This document shows, one piece after another, positions 1 through 8,738 of a stretch of 64,000 nt of DNA. The stretch covers positions 1 through 64,000 of the forward strand of contig DATJFQ010000109.1 of the NCBI GenBank assembly GCA_035495555.1, written 5' to 3'. The translations under genes and the position numbers were made by a program. The stretch is from DATJFQ01 sp035495555 (GTDB lineage Bacteria; Acidobacteriota; Vicinamibacteria; Vicinamibacterales; 2-12-FULL-66-21). Under the pieces are notes generated by a model. It did no database searches. It was not told where the DNA came from and saw only the letters and a list, made by a program, of their open reading frames with translations. Numbering within the stretch: position 1 is the first letter of the stretch; every line of letters begins with the position of its first letter.

Positions 1-542
1 ACGAGGAAGAAATCGGCGCCGTATCCGTCGCACCTGTACGCACGCTGCGGCGCCGGCGGATACAGGACGCTGGCCTGGAGCGACCGCCACATGGTGTAGC
101 GCTCGCGAATCGTATTCGACTGGAAGAACAGCTTGTTGACATTGTGCGTGAGCAGGTACCGATCCGTCGCCTGGATGGCGGCACGCCGCGCGCGCTCCTT
201 CAGCCGTCCCTGCGGCGACAGCGTGGCGCTGAAACGATCCCACAGATCGTAGTACTCCCGCATCGTGTGGTTGAGCCAGCAGACGTGCCGCGGGTGCCGG
301 ACCGCGTAGCTCGGGTACCGCAGGCTGATCACCTGATCGATCGGCTGCCCTTCCGTCGATCGCACGTTGGTCAGCCACGTTGCGAGGTACGCGGACGCCT
401 GTTGTCCGAACGGGTTCTGGGGCGTCACGATGACGTGCGCCTGGTGTCCGGCCTCCTGCAGCGCGCGCGTCAGCTCGCGCGCGATCACGAGATGCCCGCC
501 TTCGGCCATCGGCGGACTCGAGGTGACGACGGCAATCCTCAT
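1..542 (-). CDS. GT4-like glycosyltransferase, N-terminal part (runs off the left edge)
   Basis: The reading frame is open from an ATG at 542 to the window edge, giving 180 residues with no stop. The product starts MRIAVVTSSPPMAEGGHLV, the beta1-loop of a GT-B glycosyltransferase in which a Gly-rich loop after the first strand faces the acceptor. It continues with a HPRHVCWLNHTMREYYDLW segment typical of GT4 enzymes that act on lipid-linked surface glycans. The UDP-sugar site (C-terminal E-x7-E motif) would lie outside the window. It is co-directional with the membrane glycosyltransferase, GT4 enzyme and acyltransferase upstream of it, so it is probably the distal part of that operon, about 100 bp after the preceding stop. 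The sugar specificity cannot be read. Confidence 0.8.
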   Translation of the reverse strand, partial: MRIAVVTSSPPMAEGGHLVIARELTRALQEAGHQAHVIVTPQNPFGQQASAYLATWLTNVRSTEGQPIDQVISLRYPSYAVRHPRHVCWLNHTMREYYDLWDRFSATLSPQGRLKERARRAAIQATDRYLLTHNVNKLFFQSNTIRERYTMWRSLQASVLYPPAPQRAYRCDGYGADFFL

Positions 543-552
543 ATTCCAACGG

Positions 553-640
553 GGGGCTTCGCCCCGCCGTCCCCGCCGGCGTCCGTCGCTCGCGCGGACC
601 CCATGGCCCCGCGCCGCTCGGACGGATGCGCCTTCGGCGC
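553..640. repeat. Two short GC-rich palindromes between co-directional genes
   Basis: A 5-bp stem with a TTC loop lies at 553-565 (GGGGC-TTC-GCCCC), and the palindrome GCGCCTTCGGCGC lies at 628-640. Both lie in the 100-bp gap between two minus-strand genes. No T-tract follows on the minus strand, so a classical intrinsic terminator is not supported. The GCC-TTC-GGC style recurs at 31103-31121 and inside a coding region near 31809-31868, which suggests a dispersed palindromic element. Confidence 0.5.
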
Positions 641-642
641 AC

Positions 643-2568
643 TCATGGCGCGCGCAGCTCCAGCTCGGGATGCACGCGCACGCCGAGGTACCTGGAATCG
701 CTCGACTGCGGGTCGTAGAAGATGGGCGTGAAGCCGCTGTCACATGAGACCGATGCGAGCCACACGAGCGCCTGCACCTCCTTTTCGAACGGCATGCCCG
801 GCGGCATCGCAAGTGCCACCTGCCGCGTCTGGCCGGGATCCAGGTGCACGCGCACCGAACGGCCGCCGATCGTCACCGTGGCATTGGTCGCCTCCGGCCC
901 TGCGGTCAGCGTCACCACAGCGCGGCGCATCGGGCGATCCGTCTTGATGATGAACTCCGCCTTCGAATCACCGCGGGTCCAGAAGCTCTTGTCCGCTTCC
1001 CTGCCGTAGGCGTTGTCGTCGAGGAAGTACACGAGGAACCCGGGATCGCCCTTGCCCGGGTTGTCGCCGAACCAGAGGCGGGCGTGGTCCGGATCCGTGT
1101 TGACCGGCAGGTCGTTGACGAGCGTCAGCTCCACGGGCAACAGCCGAAGCAGCCCGGTCTTGGCGTTGTCCGCCGGACGAAACGACGCGACGAATGGATT
1201 GAGCACCATGGCCGAGACGAACACGCCGCCGACAATCCACGGCGTCAACGCCGCCGCGATGGATTCGATCGGCGGCAGCACGAACAGCATCACGCCGTAG
1301 CCGCTGAAGAAATATCGATTGCCGACGCCTCCGCCGTGCCAGGTATAGGGGGTCGCGACGATGAAGAGGATGCCCTGCAGCAGTCCCGCCGCGAGCACCA
1401 GCCACTGCCACCCGGGGCGCCGGCGGGGCGCGGCGAAGAACGCAGCCATGGCGAACACGGCGGGAAAGAAATAGCCGAGGAGACCAGTGTACCGTCCGAC
1501 GAAGAAGTACTCGAGGTTGTGCGCGAGGTTCGAGACAAACGTCCGCGGACTGAATATGACGCTGCCCATCACGCCTTCGCGCGACTTCGTGAGCCCGAGA
1601 TCGTGTTGCGGCACGGCGTTCTGGAACGGGAACTCGAAATAGTACGTGTTCCGCTCGCCGCCCTGATAGTTCCACTCGCCGCTGATGGCCATGTTCACGG
1701 CGAACAGTCCGCCTGCGAAGAGGATGAACACCAGGACGGACGGCATGATCGTGCGCGTCACGACTCGGCGGCCGGGCCGTGGACCATGGTGATGGACGGC
1801 GCTCGCTTGCGGGCGCATCGCCCGAAGCAGCCACCAGAGGACAGGCGCGGCAAAGAGCAGGGCGTTGGTTGGTTTCGAGAACGTGTCGATCCCGAGAAGC
1901 GCGGCGCAGACCAGATCGCTGCGCCGCGTGAACAACCACGCGGTGCCGCGCGGCGATCGCGCGGGGTCTGCGACTTCTTTGTACAGCCAGCAGAAGAACG
2001 CGATCAGCGCCAGCGAAAAGTTGAAGACCTCCGGCATGATCCAGACGAAATACACCGGCACCACGCTGGCCATGACGAACGCGCCGGCGAGAAGCGCCGA
2101 GGTGGCGGCCCGCGCTCGCGCGTGCAGGTACAGGTAGCTGCACAGCAGCACAATGGACACCAGGAGCGCGTGCAGCACGAGAAAGCCGTTCGTACCGAAT
2201 ACCTTCACGAACGGCGCCGCGGCGAGCGGATAAATGAAGGACTTGCCGTAGAAGTAGCGCGATGGATCGGGATCGGGACCGCCCTTCAGCGTGTGGCCCT
2301 TCTTCAGGAACACGCCGGCGGGACCGCCGGGAAATTCGCGCCAGACGCGGACGAGATCCGCTTTGCGATACGCGAGGTCGCCGTCCTCCGCAAGGCTGTA
2401 CCCCATCATGTAATACGTCGCTTCGTCGCTCTGAAATCCGAACGCCGCTTTCGGGAAATCGACCGTGAGCGCGAGGCCGCCGTAGACGCACAGGAACACC
2501 GCCGCCAGCAGGAGCCCCGGCCTGAGCGACATCGGCGTGACGCCGGCGCCGGCGCCCGTCGACGGCAT
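643..2568 (-). CDS. GT-C fold multi-pass membrane glycosyltransferase-like protein
   Basis: 641 residues. The frame is open further upstream, but the ATG at 2568 is preferred: it overlaps the stop of the upstream glycosyltransferase as TGATG and has a GGAGG-type Shine-Dalgarno just before it. The first membrane segment is followed by FGFQSDEATYYMMGYSL, the acidic D-E pair in the first periplasmic loop that marks GT39/ArnT-like GT-C enzymes using polyprenyl-phosphate sugars. About ten hydrophobic segments follow, then a soluble C-terminal region of about 170 residues (beta-rich, from NDLPVNTD onward) that is probably periplasmic. It is translationally coupled to a GT4 enzyme and an acyltransferase, so a role in assembling or decorating a surface polysaccharide is inferred. 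Donor and acceptor are unknown. Confidence 0.7.
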   Translation of the reverse strand: MPSTGAGAGVTPMSLRPGLLLAAVFLCVYGGLALTVDFPKAAFGFQSDEATYYMMGYSLAEDGDLAYRKADLVRVWREFPGGPAGVFLKKGHTLKGGPDPDPSRYFYGKSFIYPLAAAPFVKVFGTNGFLVLHALLVSIVLLCSYLYLHARARAATSALLAGAFVMASVVPVYFVWIMPEVFNFSLALIAFFCWLYKEVADPARSPRGTAWLFTRRSDLVCAALLGIDTFSKPTNALLFAAPVLWWLLRAMRPQASAVHHHGPRPGRRVVTRTIMPSVLVFILFAGGLFAVNMAISGEWNYQGGERNTYYFEFPFQNAVPQHDLGLTKSREGVMGSVIFSPRTFVSNLAHNLEYFFVGRYTGLLGYFFPAVFAMAAFFAAPRRRPGWQWLVLAAGLLQGILFIVATPYTWHGGGVGNRYFFSGYGVMLFVLPPIESIAAALTPWIVGGVFVSAMVLNPFVASFRPADNAKTGLLRLLPVELTLVNDLPVNTDPDHARLWFGDNPGKGDPGFLVYFLDDNAYGREADKSFWTRGDSKAEFIIKTDRPMRRAVVTLTAGPEATNATVTIGGRSVRVHLDPGQTRQVALAMPPGMPFEKEVQALVWLASVSCDSGFTPIFYDPQSSDSRYLGVRVHPELELRAP

Positions 2569-3770
2569 CACGCGCGCGCCCCCTCCGTCAGGAACGAGAG
2601 GTCCGCCCGCAGGACGCCCTGTCGCTTCGTCTTTCGCGACACCTCGTGCAGCAGATCGTAGAGACGCTCCATCTTGCGCACAAACGCGGCGATGTCGTAG
2701 TGCTGGCCTGTGTCCCACGCCGCAGCGGACAGCCGGGCGCGATCCGGTTCGCTGTCAATCAGGCGCACCATCGCCGTCGCCAGCGCGTGTGCGTCGCGCC
2801 TGGGCACGATCACTGCATCGTGTTCGGCCGTCAACACGTCGACGAGCCCGTCGGCGTCCGTGGCCACGATCGGCTTCCCCATCGCCAGCGCTTCGAAGAC
2901 GGTCAGCGGCGTCCCCTCCCACAACGATGGGAACACGCTCATGTCGAACGCGGAGACGGTCCGCGCGACGTCCTTCGTGAACCCGCCAAACACGAACCGG
3001 TCGCGCAGCCCGAGCGCACGCGCCTGCGCCTCGAGTTCGGGCCGGAGCGGCCCTTCGCCAAACAGAAAGAAGCGCGTGTCCGGCCGCTGGTTCAGCACCT
3101 CGCGGGCCGCATCGATCAGGTAGTTGTTGCCCTTGGAATCGTGCAGCCGCGTCACCGTGCCGACGACGGTCTCGCCAGGCTGCACGCCGAGTTCGGTCCG
3201 CGCGGCGCGTATTTCTTCCTCCGAACGAGGACGGCTGAACTCCTCGAGCGGCACGCCGAGATAGACGACCTTGACCCGCTCGGGAGGCATCTGGCGCGCG
3301 TGGATGACGAAATCCGCGGTGCTCTTCGACACCGCGATCGCGAGATCGGTGGATGGCGCGAGCAGCCGATCCGCAACCTTCTGAAACCACGGCGTGTCGG
3401 TCAGGTTCGCGTGCTCGTGCAGGATCGTCGGCAGCCCGCGCATCTTCCCCGCCACCCGGCCGAACGTCGTGGCGCCATAACCGTGCAGGTGGAGGACGTC
3501 GATCCGTTTGTGGTCGATGATCTTGAGCAGCGCGGTCAGCGTCGCGGGATCGAACTTCGACCGGTGCAGGTACTGGATATCGATGCCGAGCGCGTCGAGG
3601 GTTTCTTCCGACAGATCGCGCTTGCGCAGGCTGACGAGCGAGACCTCATAGCGCGAGCGGTCGAACCGGGGAATCATCCACGCGAAAAGGCGCTTGACGC
3701 CGTGCATCCGCGACCCTTCCCAGCCAAGATGGTCGCAGACCTGCAGGATCCGCAGCGGACGACCCGCCAT
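2568..3770 (-). CDS. GT4 family glycosyltransferase
   Basis: 400 residues; GT-B fold. The N-terminal domain begins RILQVCDHLGWEGSRMHGVKR, followed by DVLHLHGYGA and the HEHANLTDTPW segment. The C-terminal nucleotide-sugar domain shows VGTVTRLHDSKG, FLFGEGPLRPELE and SVFPSLWEGTPLTVFEALAMG, the E-x7-E motif that binds the donor in retaining GT4 enzymes. The start codon overlaps the upstream acyltransferase stop as TAATG, so the two are translationally coupled. It is a cytosolic enzyme expected to add a sugar to a lipid-linked glycan. The exact sugar cannot be deduced. Confidence 0.9.
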   Translation of the reverse strand: MAGRPLRILQVCDHLGWEGSRMHGVKRLFAWMIPRFDRSRYEVSLVSLRKRDLSEETLDALGIDIQYLHRSKFDPATLTALLKIIDHKRIDVLHLHGYGATTFGRVAGKMRGLPTILHEHANLTDTPWFQKVADRLLAPSTDLAIAVSKSTADFVIHARQMPPERVKVVYLGVPLEEFSRPRSEEEIRAARTELGVQPGETVVGTVTRLHDSKGNNYLIDAAREVLNQRPDTRFFLFGEGPLRPELEAQARALGLRDRFVFGGFTKDVARTVSAFDMSVFPSLWEGTPLTVFEALAMGKPIVATDADGLVDVLTAEHDAVIVPRRDAHALATAMVRLIDSEPDRARLSAAAWDTGQHYDIAAFVRKMERLYDLLHEVSRKTKRQGVLRADLSFLTEGARA

Positions 3771-4510
3771 TACCGCGCGACGCCCCGCTGGCCAACGATC
3801 CGCGCCGGCACTCCGGCGGCGATTGCGCCGGCGGGCACCGCTTCACGGACCACGGCGCCGGCGCCGACGATCGCCCCGTCGCCAAGCACGACGCCGTCGA
3901 GGATCTTCGCTCCCGCGCCGAGCCACGCGCCGCTCCCAATCGTCACCCCGGCCGATCGTCGGCCCTGCTCCAGCACCGGTGCCGCCGGGTCGCTGACATC
4001 GTGATCGCCGCCGATGACGTAACAATACGCGGCGAGCAGCGTCGCCGCGCCGATCGCGACCCGGCTTGCGGAGAAGACCTCGCAGTTGAATCCGATGTTG
4101 GCTGCGTCGCCGATGCTGATGTCCCCGTTCTTGCACGACAGGATCGAATTGCGCCCGATGAACACGCCGGAGCCAATCGTGATCCCGGCGTTCGACTCTC
4201 CTTTCGCGTCGATCAGGCAGTTGTCGTCGATGGCGACGTTGTCGCCAATCCGGATCTTGTGCGGATGCCGGAGCACGACGTTCTGACCGAACACGACATT
4301 GCGGCCGCACGCGCCGAGCAGCCACGGATACATGACCTTGCGGAGCGCGAACCCGACCGCGCCGGCCACGTTCTGGGACGCCTGCTGGACGAACTCGTAC
4401 TTCAGCAGCGCACCCCATCCGTTCCGCCCGACCACGTGGGACGCGAACTTCTGACGCGCAGAACGGCCGGACGCGAACAAATCCTCTTGCGCGCGGGAAA
4501 CTTCAGGCAC
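3770..4510 (-). CDS. Left-handed beta-helix acyltransferase (hexapeptide repeat)
   Basis: 246 residues from a GTG at 4510. A longer frame reaches 4627 but would run into the divergent gene at 4578, and the GTG is preceded by AGAGG at a good distance. Hexapeptide repeats run from about residue 70 to the end (for example VVFGQNVVLRHPHKIRIGDN, ITIGSGVFIGRNS, VTIGSGAWLGAGAKILDGV), ending in the usual AGAVVREAVPAGAIAAGVPARIVG cap, here given in parts only: GAVV..AVPAGAIAAGVPA. This is the WbbJ/LacA/VatD-type acetyltransferase fold, which transfers an acyl group from acyl-CoA to a sugar. It is the first gene of a coupled operon with the GT4 and GT-C genes, so O-acetylation of the same surface glycan is likely. 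Confidence 0.85.
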   Translation of the reverse strand: MPEVSRAQEDLFASGRSARQKFASHVVGRNGWGALLKYEFVQQASQNVAGAVGFALRKVMYPWLLGACGRNVVFGQNVVLRHPHKIRIGDNVAIDDNCLIDAKGESNAGITIGSGVFIGRNSILSCKNGDISIGDAANIGFNCEVFSASRVAIGAATLLAAYCYVIGGDHDVSDPAAPVLEQGRRSAGVTIGSGAWLGAGAKILDGVVLGDGAIVGAGAVVREAVPAGAIAAGVPARIVGQRGVAR

Positions 4511-4577
4511 GGGATGGCCTCTATGATAAGCGCTCCGCGGCGGCGTTCCGGCTGGTAAAATGAGCCGTTTACCCTGA
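4511..4577. promoter_or_regulatory. Divergent promoter region between two glycan genes
   Basis: On the plus strand TAAAAT at 4556-4561 could be a -10 box, 16 nt before the ATG at 4578. On the minus strand TATCAT (top-strand 4523-4528) lies 12 nt before the GTG at 4510. Transcripts would have very short leaders. No convincing -35 boxes were seen. Confidence 0.4.
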
Positions 4578-5777
4578 ATGCATATCCTGATGATTGCGCC
4601 GGAGCCCTTCTTCGAGCCCCGGGGCACGCCCTTCAGCGAGTATCACCGTATCCGCGCGCTGACCGAGCTGGGCCATACGGTCGATCTGGTCACATACCCG
4701 TTCGGACGCGACGTGTCGATCGGCGGACTGCGGGTCTTCCGGTCCATGAGGCCGCCCTTCGTCCGCGACATCGGCATCGGCCCGTCCTGGCGCAAGCTCC
4801 CGTTGGACGTCTTCGTCGCGATGGCGACCGTGCGGCGCGCGATGACCGGGCGGTACGATGCCGTCCACTCGCACGAAGAGGGCAGCTGGTTCGGGGTGCT
4901 CGTCGCGGCCATGCTCGGCGTGCCGCATCTGTACGACATGCACTCGAGCCTGCCGCAGCAGCTGCAGAATTTCGCCTACAGCCGATCGCGGGTCCTGACG
5001 TCAATATTTATGCGTCTCGAGCGGTTCGTCGTCCGGCGTTCGCGCGTCGTCATTGTGATCTGTCCGCAGCTCGAGGACGTCGTCCGGCACATCGATGCGG
5101 CTGTGCCGACCGTGCTGATCGAGAACGCCCCTGGGGCGGCGGACACGACAACGACTGGATCGCGGGCCGATGTCCGCGCGCAGGTGAATCTGGGCGTCAG
5201 CACTCCGCTCGTCCTGTATACCGGCACCTTCGAGGCCTATCAGGGCCTCGACTTGCTCTTCGCGTCGATGCAGGTGGTGCGGCGGGAGGTGCCCGACGCC
5301 CGGCTCGTCCTTGCGGGCGGCCGGCCGGAACAGATCGAGGACGCGCGTCGAACGGCTGCGGCGCTCGGCATCTCCGAGGCGGTGATCTTTGCGGGCCAGC
5401 GTCCTGCCGAAGAAATCCCGTCGTTTCTCGATGCCGCCGACGTCCTCGTGTCCCCCCGCAGCCTCGGCACGAACACGCCGTTGAAGATCTACCAGTACTT
5501 GCAGGCCGGCAAACCGATCGTCGCGACCCGGCTGCTGACGCACACGCAGGTACTGGATGACGATGTCGCCGTACTGACCGAGCCGACCGCGGACGCGTTC
5601 GGGGCGGGTATCGTGGCGGCGCTGTCGGATGCGGCACGCGCCCGCTGCATCGGCGCGCGCGCGCGTGCACTCGCGGAGACGAAGTACAGCTACGAGGCCT
5701 ACCTGTCACGCACGCGTCAGGCCTGCGCGCATCTCTTCGGCGAACCCACGGCGCAAGTGGCCGGGGGCGTACTGTGA
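4578..5777 (+). CDS. GT4 family glycosyltransferase
   Basis: 399 residues; GT-B fold. It opens with MHILMIAPEPFFEPRGTPFS, where the P-R-G-T loop is the acceptor-side glycine loop of GT4 enzymes. The region around DAVHSHEEGSWFG and PHLYDMHSSLPQQ is the usual second part of the N-terminal domain. The donor domain shows LVLYTGTFEAYQGLDLL, LVLAGGRPEQIEDAR and VSPRSLGTNTPLKIYQYLQAGK. The last segment takes the place of the E-x7-E motif and has only a K/Y-rich version of it. It starts a plus-strand cluster continuing into a methyltransferase, an epimerase and a flippase-like protein. A lipid- or polysaccharide-glycosylating role is inferred. Confidence 0.9.
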   Translation: MHILMIAPEPFFEPRGTPFSEYHRIRALTELGHTVDLVTYPFGRDVSIGGLRVFRSMRPPFVRDIGIGPSWRKLPLDVFVAMATVRRAMTGRYDAVHSHEEGSWFGVLVAAMLGVPHLYDMHSSLPQQLQNFAYSRSRVLTSIFMRLERFVVRRSRVVIVICPQLEDVVRHIDAAVPTVLIENAPGAADTTTTGSRADVRAQVNLGVSTPLVLYTGTFEAYQGLDLLFASMQVVRREVPDARLVLAGGRPEQIEDARRTAAALGISEAVIFAGQRPAEEIPSFLDAADVLVSPRSLGTNTPLKIYQYLQAGKPIVATRLLTHTQVLDDDVAVLTEPTADAFGAGIVAALSDAARARCIGARARALAETKYSYEAYLSRTRQACAHLFGEPTAQVAGGVL

Positions 5778-6565
5778 GAAGGCAGAGTAATTCCCAACTC
5801 CCAATTCCCAACGCCCAGGGAAAGGATCAGCAGCACTACAGCTATGCCGTCTACGCCGATCCCGCGATGGCGGATCGCTTCGATGCGATGCGGTTCGGCG
5901 GTCCGATCGGCGAGCTGGTGGCGGCTACGCAGGAACAGCAGGTTGCGGAATTCCTGGCGCCCATCGAAGGGCGGCGGGTGCTGGATGTCGGAACCGGTAC
6001 CGGCCGCGCGGCGATTGCGCTCGCGAAACGCGGAGCAGACGTAACGGGTGTCGATGCATCCGCCGAGATGCTCGCGGTGGCGGAGCGCCGCGCGCGGCAG
6101 GCGGGGCTGCAGGTGACGTTCCGCCGCGACGACGTCCATCATCTGGCGTTCGCGGATCGCGCGTTCGATTCGGTGGTGTGCCTGCGCGTGCTGATGCACA
6201 CACCCGACTGGACGCAATCTCTCGGAGAACTCTGCCGCGTCGCCCAACAGCGAATCGTGCTCGACTTCCCTGCCGCGTTCAGTGCGGCGGCCGTCGAGTC
6301 CGCCGCGCGGCGACTGGTGAAGCCGTTCGCCCCGCGAACCGAAGCCTATCGGGTGTTCTCCGTCGGAGCGATTGAGCATGAACTCAGCGTGAACGGATTT
6401 CGACTCGTTGCGCAGCATCGGCAATTCGTGCTGCCGATCGCGCTGCACAAACGGGTGGGATCGCGTGGCTGGACCGAGCGGGTCGAAGCGGTGTTGTCGC
6501 GCGCTGGTCTGCTCGCGCGCGTGGGTTCTCCGGTCACGATCCTGGCCGAGCGGTGCGCGTCCTAG
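5774..6565 (+). CDS. Class I SAM-dependent methyltransferase
   Basis: 263 residues from a GTG that overlaps the stop of the upstream glycosyltransferase (GTGA). The Rossmann SAM site is plain: VLDVGTGTGRAAIALAKRG (motif I) with VTGVDASAEML, where the acidic residue binds the ribose, and DDVHHLAFADRAFDSVVCL (motifs II-III). The oddity is the N-terminus. Codons 5-15 are made of a heptad repeat array (5789-5816), so residues NSQLPIPN probably are not part of the fold. They may be untranslated if initiation is really at a downstream non-ATG codon, but no good alternative start was seen. The substrate is probably a sugar or a lipid-linked intermediate, judging by neighbours. Confidence 0.85.
   Translation: MRRQSNSQLPIPNAQGKDQQHYSYAVYADPAMADRFDAMRFGGPIGELVAATQEQQVAEFLAPIEGRRVLDVGTGTGRAAIALAKRGADVTGVDASAEMLAVAERRARQAGLQVTFRRDDVHHLAFADRAFDSVVCLRVLMHTPDWTQSLGELCRVAQQRIVLDFPAAFSAAAVESAARRLVKPFAPRTEAYRVFSVGAIEHELSVNGFRLVAQHRQFVLPIALHKRVGSRGWTERVEAVLSRAGLLARVGSPVTILAERCAS
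5789..5816 (+). repeat. Four-unit heptad array inside the 5' end of a gene
   Basis: Four units in exact 7-nt phase: AATTCCC, AACTCCC, AATTCCC, AACGCCC. It is the same repeat family as the arrays at 9228-9340 and 26687-26807, here lying directly after the stop of the upstream gene and read as codons of the methyltransferase. Confidence 0.8.
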
Positions 6566-7530
6566 TCACCGGCGCCACCGGCTTCACGGGGGGGCACCTC
6601 GCGCGTACGCTTGCGAAACGTGGACACGCAGTACGCGCGCTCGTGCGTGGCGATCGGCGCCCCCTAGATGTCGACGCTCGGATTGAAATCATCGCCGGCG
6701 ATTTGCGCGATGCCCCATCGTTGCGCCGCGCGGCGGCGGGCGTCGACGTCATCTACAACATCGCGGCGCTGTACCGGCAGGCCGGGCTGCCCGACGAGGT
6801 GTATCGCGCCGTGAACGCGGAGGCCGTCGGCACGATTATCGAAGCGGCGGCAGCAGCGGGCGTTCGCCGCGTGGTGCACTGCAGCACCGTCGGAGTGCAC
6901 GGCGATATCGCGCACCCGCCGGCAAACGAAGACGCGCCGCTCCGTCCGGGAGATATCTACCAGGAGACGAAGCTCGAAGGCGAACGGATCGCCCGCGCGG
7001 CGTCGGAGCGAACCGGCGTCGAGGTCGCAATCGCGCGACCCAGCGGCATCCACGGCCCCGGCGATCAGCGGCTGCTGAAACTCTTTCGCGGCGTTGCCCG
7101 GCGGCGGTTCGTCATCCTCGGGAACGGGCGGATCTTCTATCACCTGACGTACATCGACGATGTGGTGGAAGGGCTGCGATTGTGCGGCGAAGTACCGCAG
7201 GCTGCGGGGCGCACCTACATCATCGCGGGGGCCGAGGTGCGAACGCTGAACGAAGTCACGGCTATCACGGCGGAGGAGGCCGGCGTGCCGCCCCCGCGGC
7301 TGCACCTGCCCGTCTGGCCCGTCTGGATGGCCGGGGCGGCGTGCGAGCTGGTCTGCGCTCCGCTCCGTATCGCGCCCCCGATTTATCGGCGGCGCGTCGA
7401 ATTCTTCACGAAGAGCCGCGCATTCGACATCAGCCGCGCGCGCGCGGAACTCGGCTTTGCGCCGGCGGTGTCGCTCCGTGAAGGCATCCGCCGGACGCTG
7501 GCGTGGTACCGGCAGAAAGGCTGGCTGTAG
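6553..7530 (+). CDS. NAD(P)-dependent epimerase/dehydratase (extended SDR)
   Basis: 325 residues from a GTG, overlapping the methyltransferase by 13 bp. The N-terminal nucleotide-binding loop is VTGATGFTGGHLA (G-x2-G-x2-G). The catalytic pair is Y136-x3-K140 in YQETK, with the catalytic Ser/Thr in HCSTVGVHG. IARPSGIHGPGD and FYHLTYIDDVVEG are the usual downstream motifs of extended SDRs. Members change the configuration or oxidation state of nucleotide sugars, or act as sterol/flavanone-like reductases; the genomic setting favours a nucleotide sugar. Cytosolic. Confidence 0.85.
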   Translation: MRVLVTGATGFTGGHLARTLAKRGHAVRALVRGDRRPLDVDARIEIIAGDLRDAPSLRRAAAGVDVIYNIAALYRQAGLPDEVYRAVNAEAVGTIIEAAAAAGVRRVVHCSTVGVHGDIAHPPANEDAPLRPGDIYQETKLEGERIARAASERTGVEVAIARPSGIHGPGDQRLLKLFRGVARRRFVILGNGRIFYHLTYIDDVVEGLRLCGEVPQAAGRTYIIAGAEVRTLNEVTAITAEEAGVPPPRLHLPVWPVWMAGAACELVCAPLRIAPPIYRRRVEFFTKSRAFDISRARAELGFAPAVSLREGIRRTLAWYRQKGWL

Positions 7531-7549
7531 TAGATTGGGTGGTCTGCCC

Positions 7550-8530
7550 GTGCAAACGACTGTGGAGTCTCCGCGGACCTCGCGGCTGCGGTCCCTCGCG
7601 ATCAACGCCGTCAAGGCCGGCGTCAGCGTTGGCCTGTTGTGGCTGCTGTTCCGGCGCGTCGACATGGCGCAGCTCTGGGGTTATGCGAAGCATGCCTCAC
7701 CGGTGTGGCTCGCCGCCGCGCTGCTGCTGTACCTCGCCATGATCCTTGCCAGCGCCTGGCGTTGGAGCCTTCTGCTCAACGCGCAGCACCTGCGGATCCC
7801 GTACAGCTTTCTCACGTCGTCGTACCTCGTCGCGACCTTCCTGAACAACTTCCTGCCGAGCAACATCGGCGGTGACTTCATTCGCATCGCGGACACGGCC
7901 CGAATCGCCGGCTCCAAGACGCTCGCCACGACCGTCGTCCTCATCGACCGCGGCATCGGCCTTCTGGGGCTCGCGCTCATGGCCGCCACGGGAGCGACGC
8001 TGATGCAGCGCTTGTCGGTTGGACCTGTGGGACCGAAGCTGTTGTGGGCTGGGTTCTGCCTCGGGGCGATCGCCGCTACCCCGGCGCTGCTGATGCCGGA
8101 AGCGATGACACGACTGCTCGCGCCGCTGCGGGTGTTCCACAGAGAGTGGGTCGACGAACGAATCGAGCGCCTCACGATCGCGCTGACGAAATTCAAGGAG
8201 ACGCCAACGGCGCTCGCGGGCTGCTTTCTCGGCGCGGTGATCGTGCAGACGGTCCTGGTGCTGTTCTATCTCGCGATTGCGCGCAGCATGAACATCCCGA
8301 TCGGATTCGCCGCACTTGCGGTGATCGTGCCGGTCTCGTTCATCGTTCAGATGATTCCCGTATCACTGAACGGTTTCGGCGTGCGCGAAGCCACGTTCGG
8401 CTTCTACTTCACGCGCCTCGGGCTCCCGCTCGAATCCGCGCTGCTCGTCTCGTTCATGGGGGCGGCGCTCATCATGCTCTTCTCGCTGTCCGGCGGCCTG
8501 GTGTACATCGGCCGGCAGACGCGGACCTGA
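7550..8530 (+). CDS. Flippase-like membrane protein (lysylphosphatidylglycerol synthase TM domain family)
   Basis: 326 residues from a GTG at 7550. The frame is open upstream into the epimerase gene, but this start gives a proper N-terminus. Seven to eight membrane segments are visible. LNNFLPSNIGGDFIRIAD and VIVPVSFIVQMIPVSLNGFGVREATFGFYF are the two signature regions of the LPG-synthase TM/AglD/UPF0104 family. These proteins are often next to polyprenyl-phosphate glycosyltransferases and are suspected of moving lipid-linked sugars or acting in their transfer. It closes the glycan cluster that starts at 4578. A paralogue lies at 19510-20484. Confidence 0.8.
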   Translation: MQTTVESPRTSRLRSLAINAVKAGVSVGLLWLLFRRVDMAQLWGYAKHASPVWLAAALLLYLAMILASAWRWSLLLNAQHLRIPYSFLTSSYLVATFLNNFLPSNIGGDFIRIADTARIAGSKTLATTVVLIDRGIGLLGLALMAATGATLMQRLSVGPVGPKLLWAGFCLGAIAATPALLMPEAMTRLLAPLRVFHREWVDERIERLTIALTKFKETPTALAGCFLGAVIVQTVLVLFYLAIARSMNIPIGFAALAVIVPVSFIVQMIPVSLNGFGVREATFGFYFTRLGLPLESALLVSFMGAALIMLFSLSGGLVYIGRQTRT

Positions 8531-8600
8531 CGACGACTCCGTCGTGACTTCCCCCCCTTCGCGGCGAGCCTCTCCGTCGACGGCGAGATCCGTCGAAAAA

Positions 8601-8650
8601 TATACTCTCGAGCTTGACGCCTGCCGTCGCTCGCTCGACACTTGTCGAGC
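8601..8650 (+). promoter_or_regulatory. Possible -10 box and 8-bp palindrome upstream of a lipoprotein gene
   Basis: In the 208-bp gap before the lipoprotein gene, TATACT lies at 8601-8606 and a perfect palindrome GCTCGACA-CT-TGTCGAGC lies at 8633-8650. If the -10 is real, the palindrome would be in the 5' leader, where it could fold or bind a regulator. There is no direct evidence of function. Confidence 0.35.
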
Positions 8651-8738
8651 CGGCAATGGACGTTCGTGCCGGCATTTCTCAATCACACCCTGAGTGCAAG
8701 GCCGCGTGTACCGACGTGTGCGCGCGTATGAACGACCT

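Noticed and set aside
844..2661. Long plus-strand open frame opposite the GT-C gene
   Set aside because: It is an Arg/His/Glu-rich antisense shadow of a GC-rich gene with no start signal or family motif. The minus-strand frame has membrane segments and the GT-C acidic motif.
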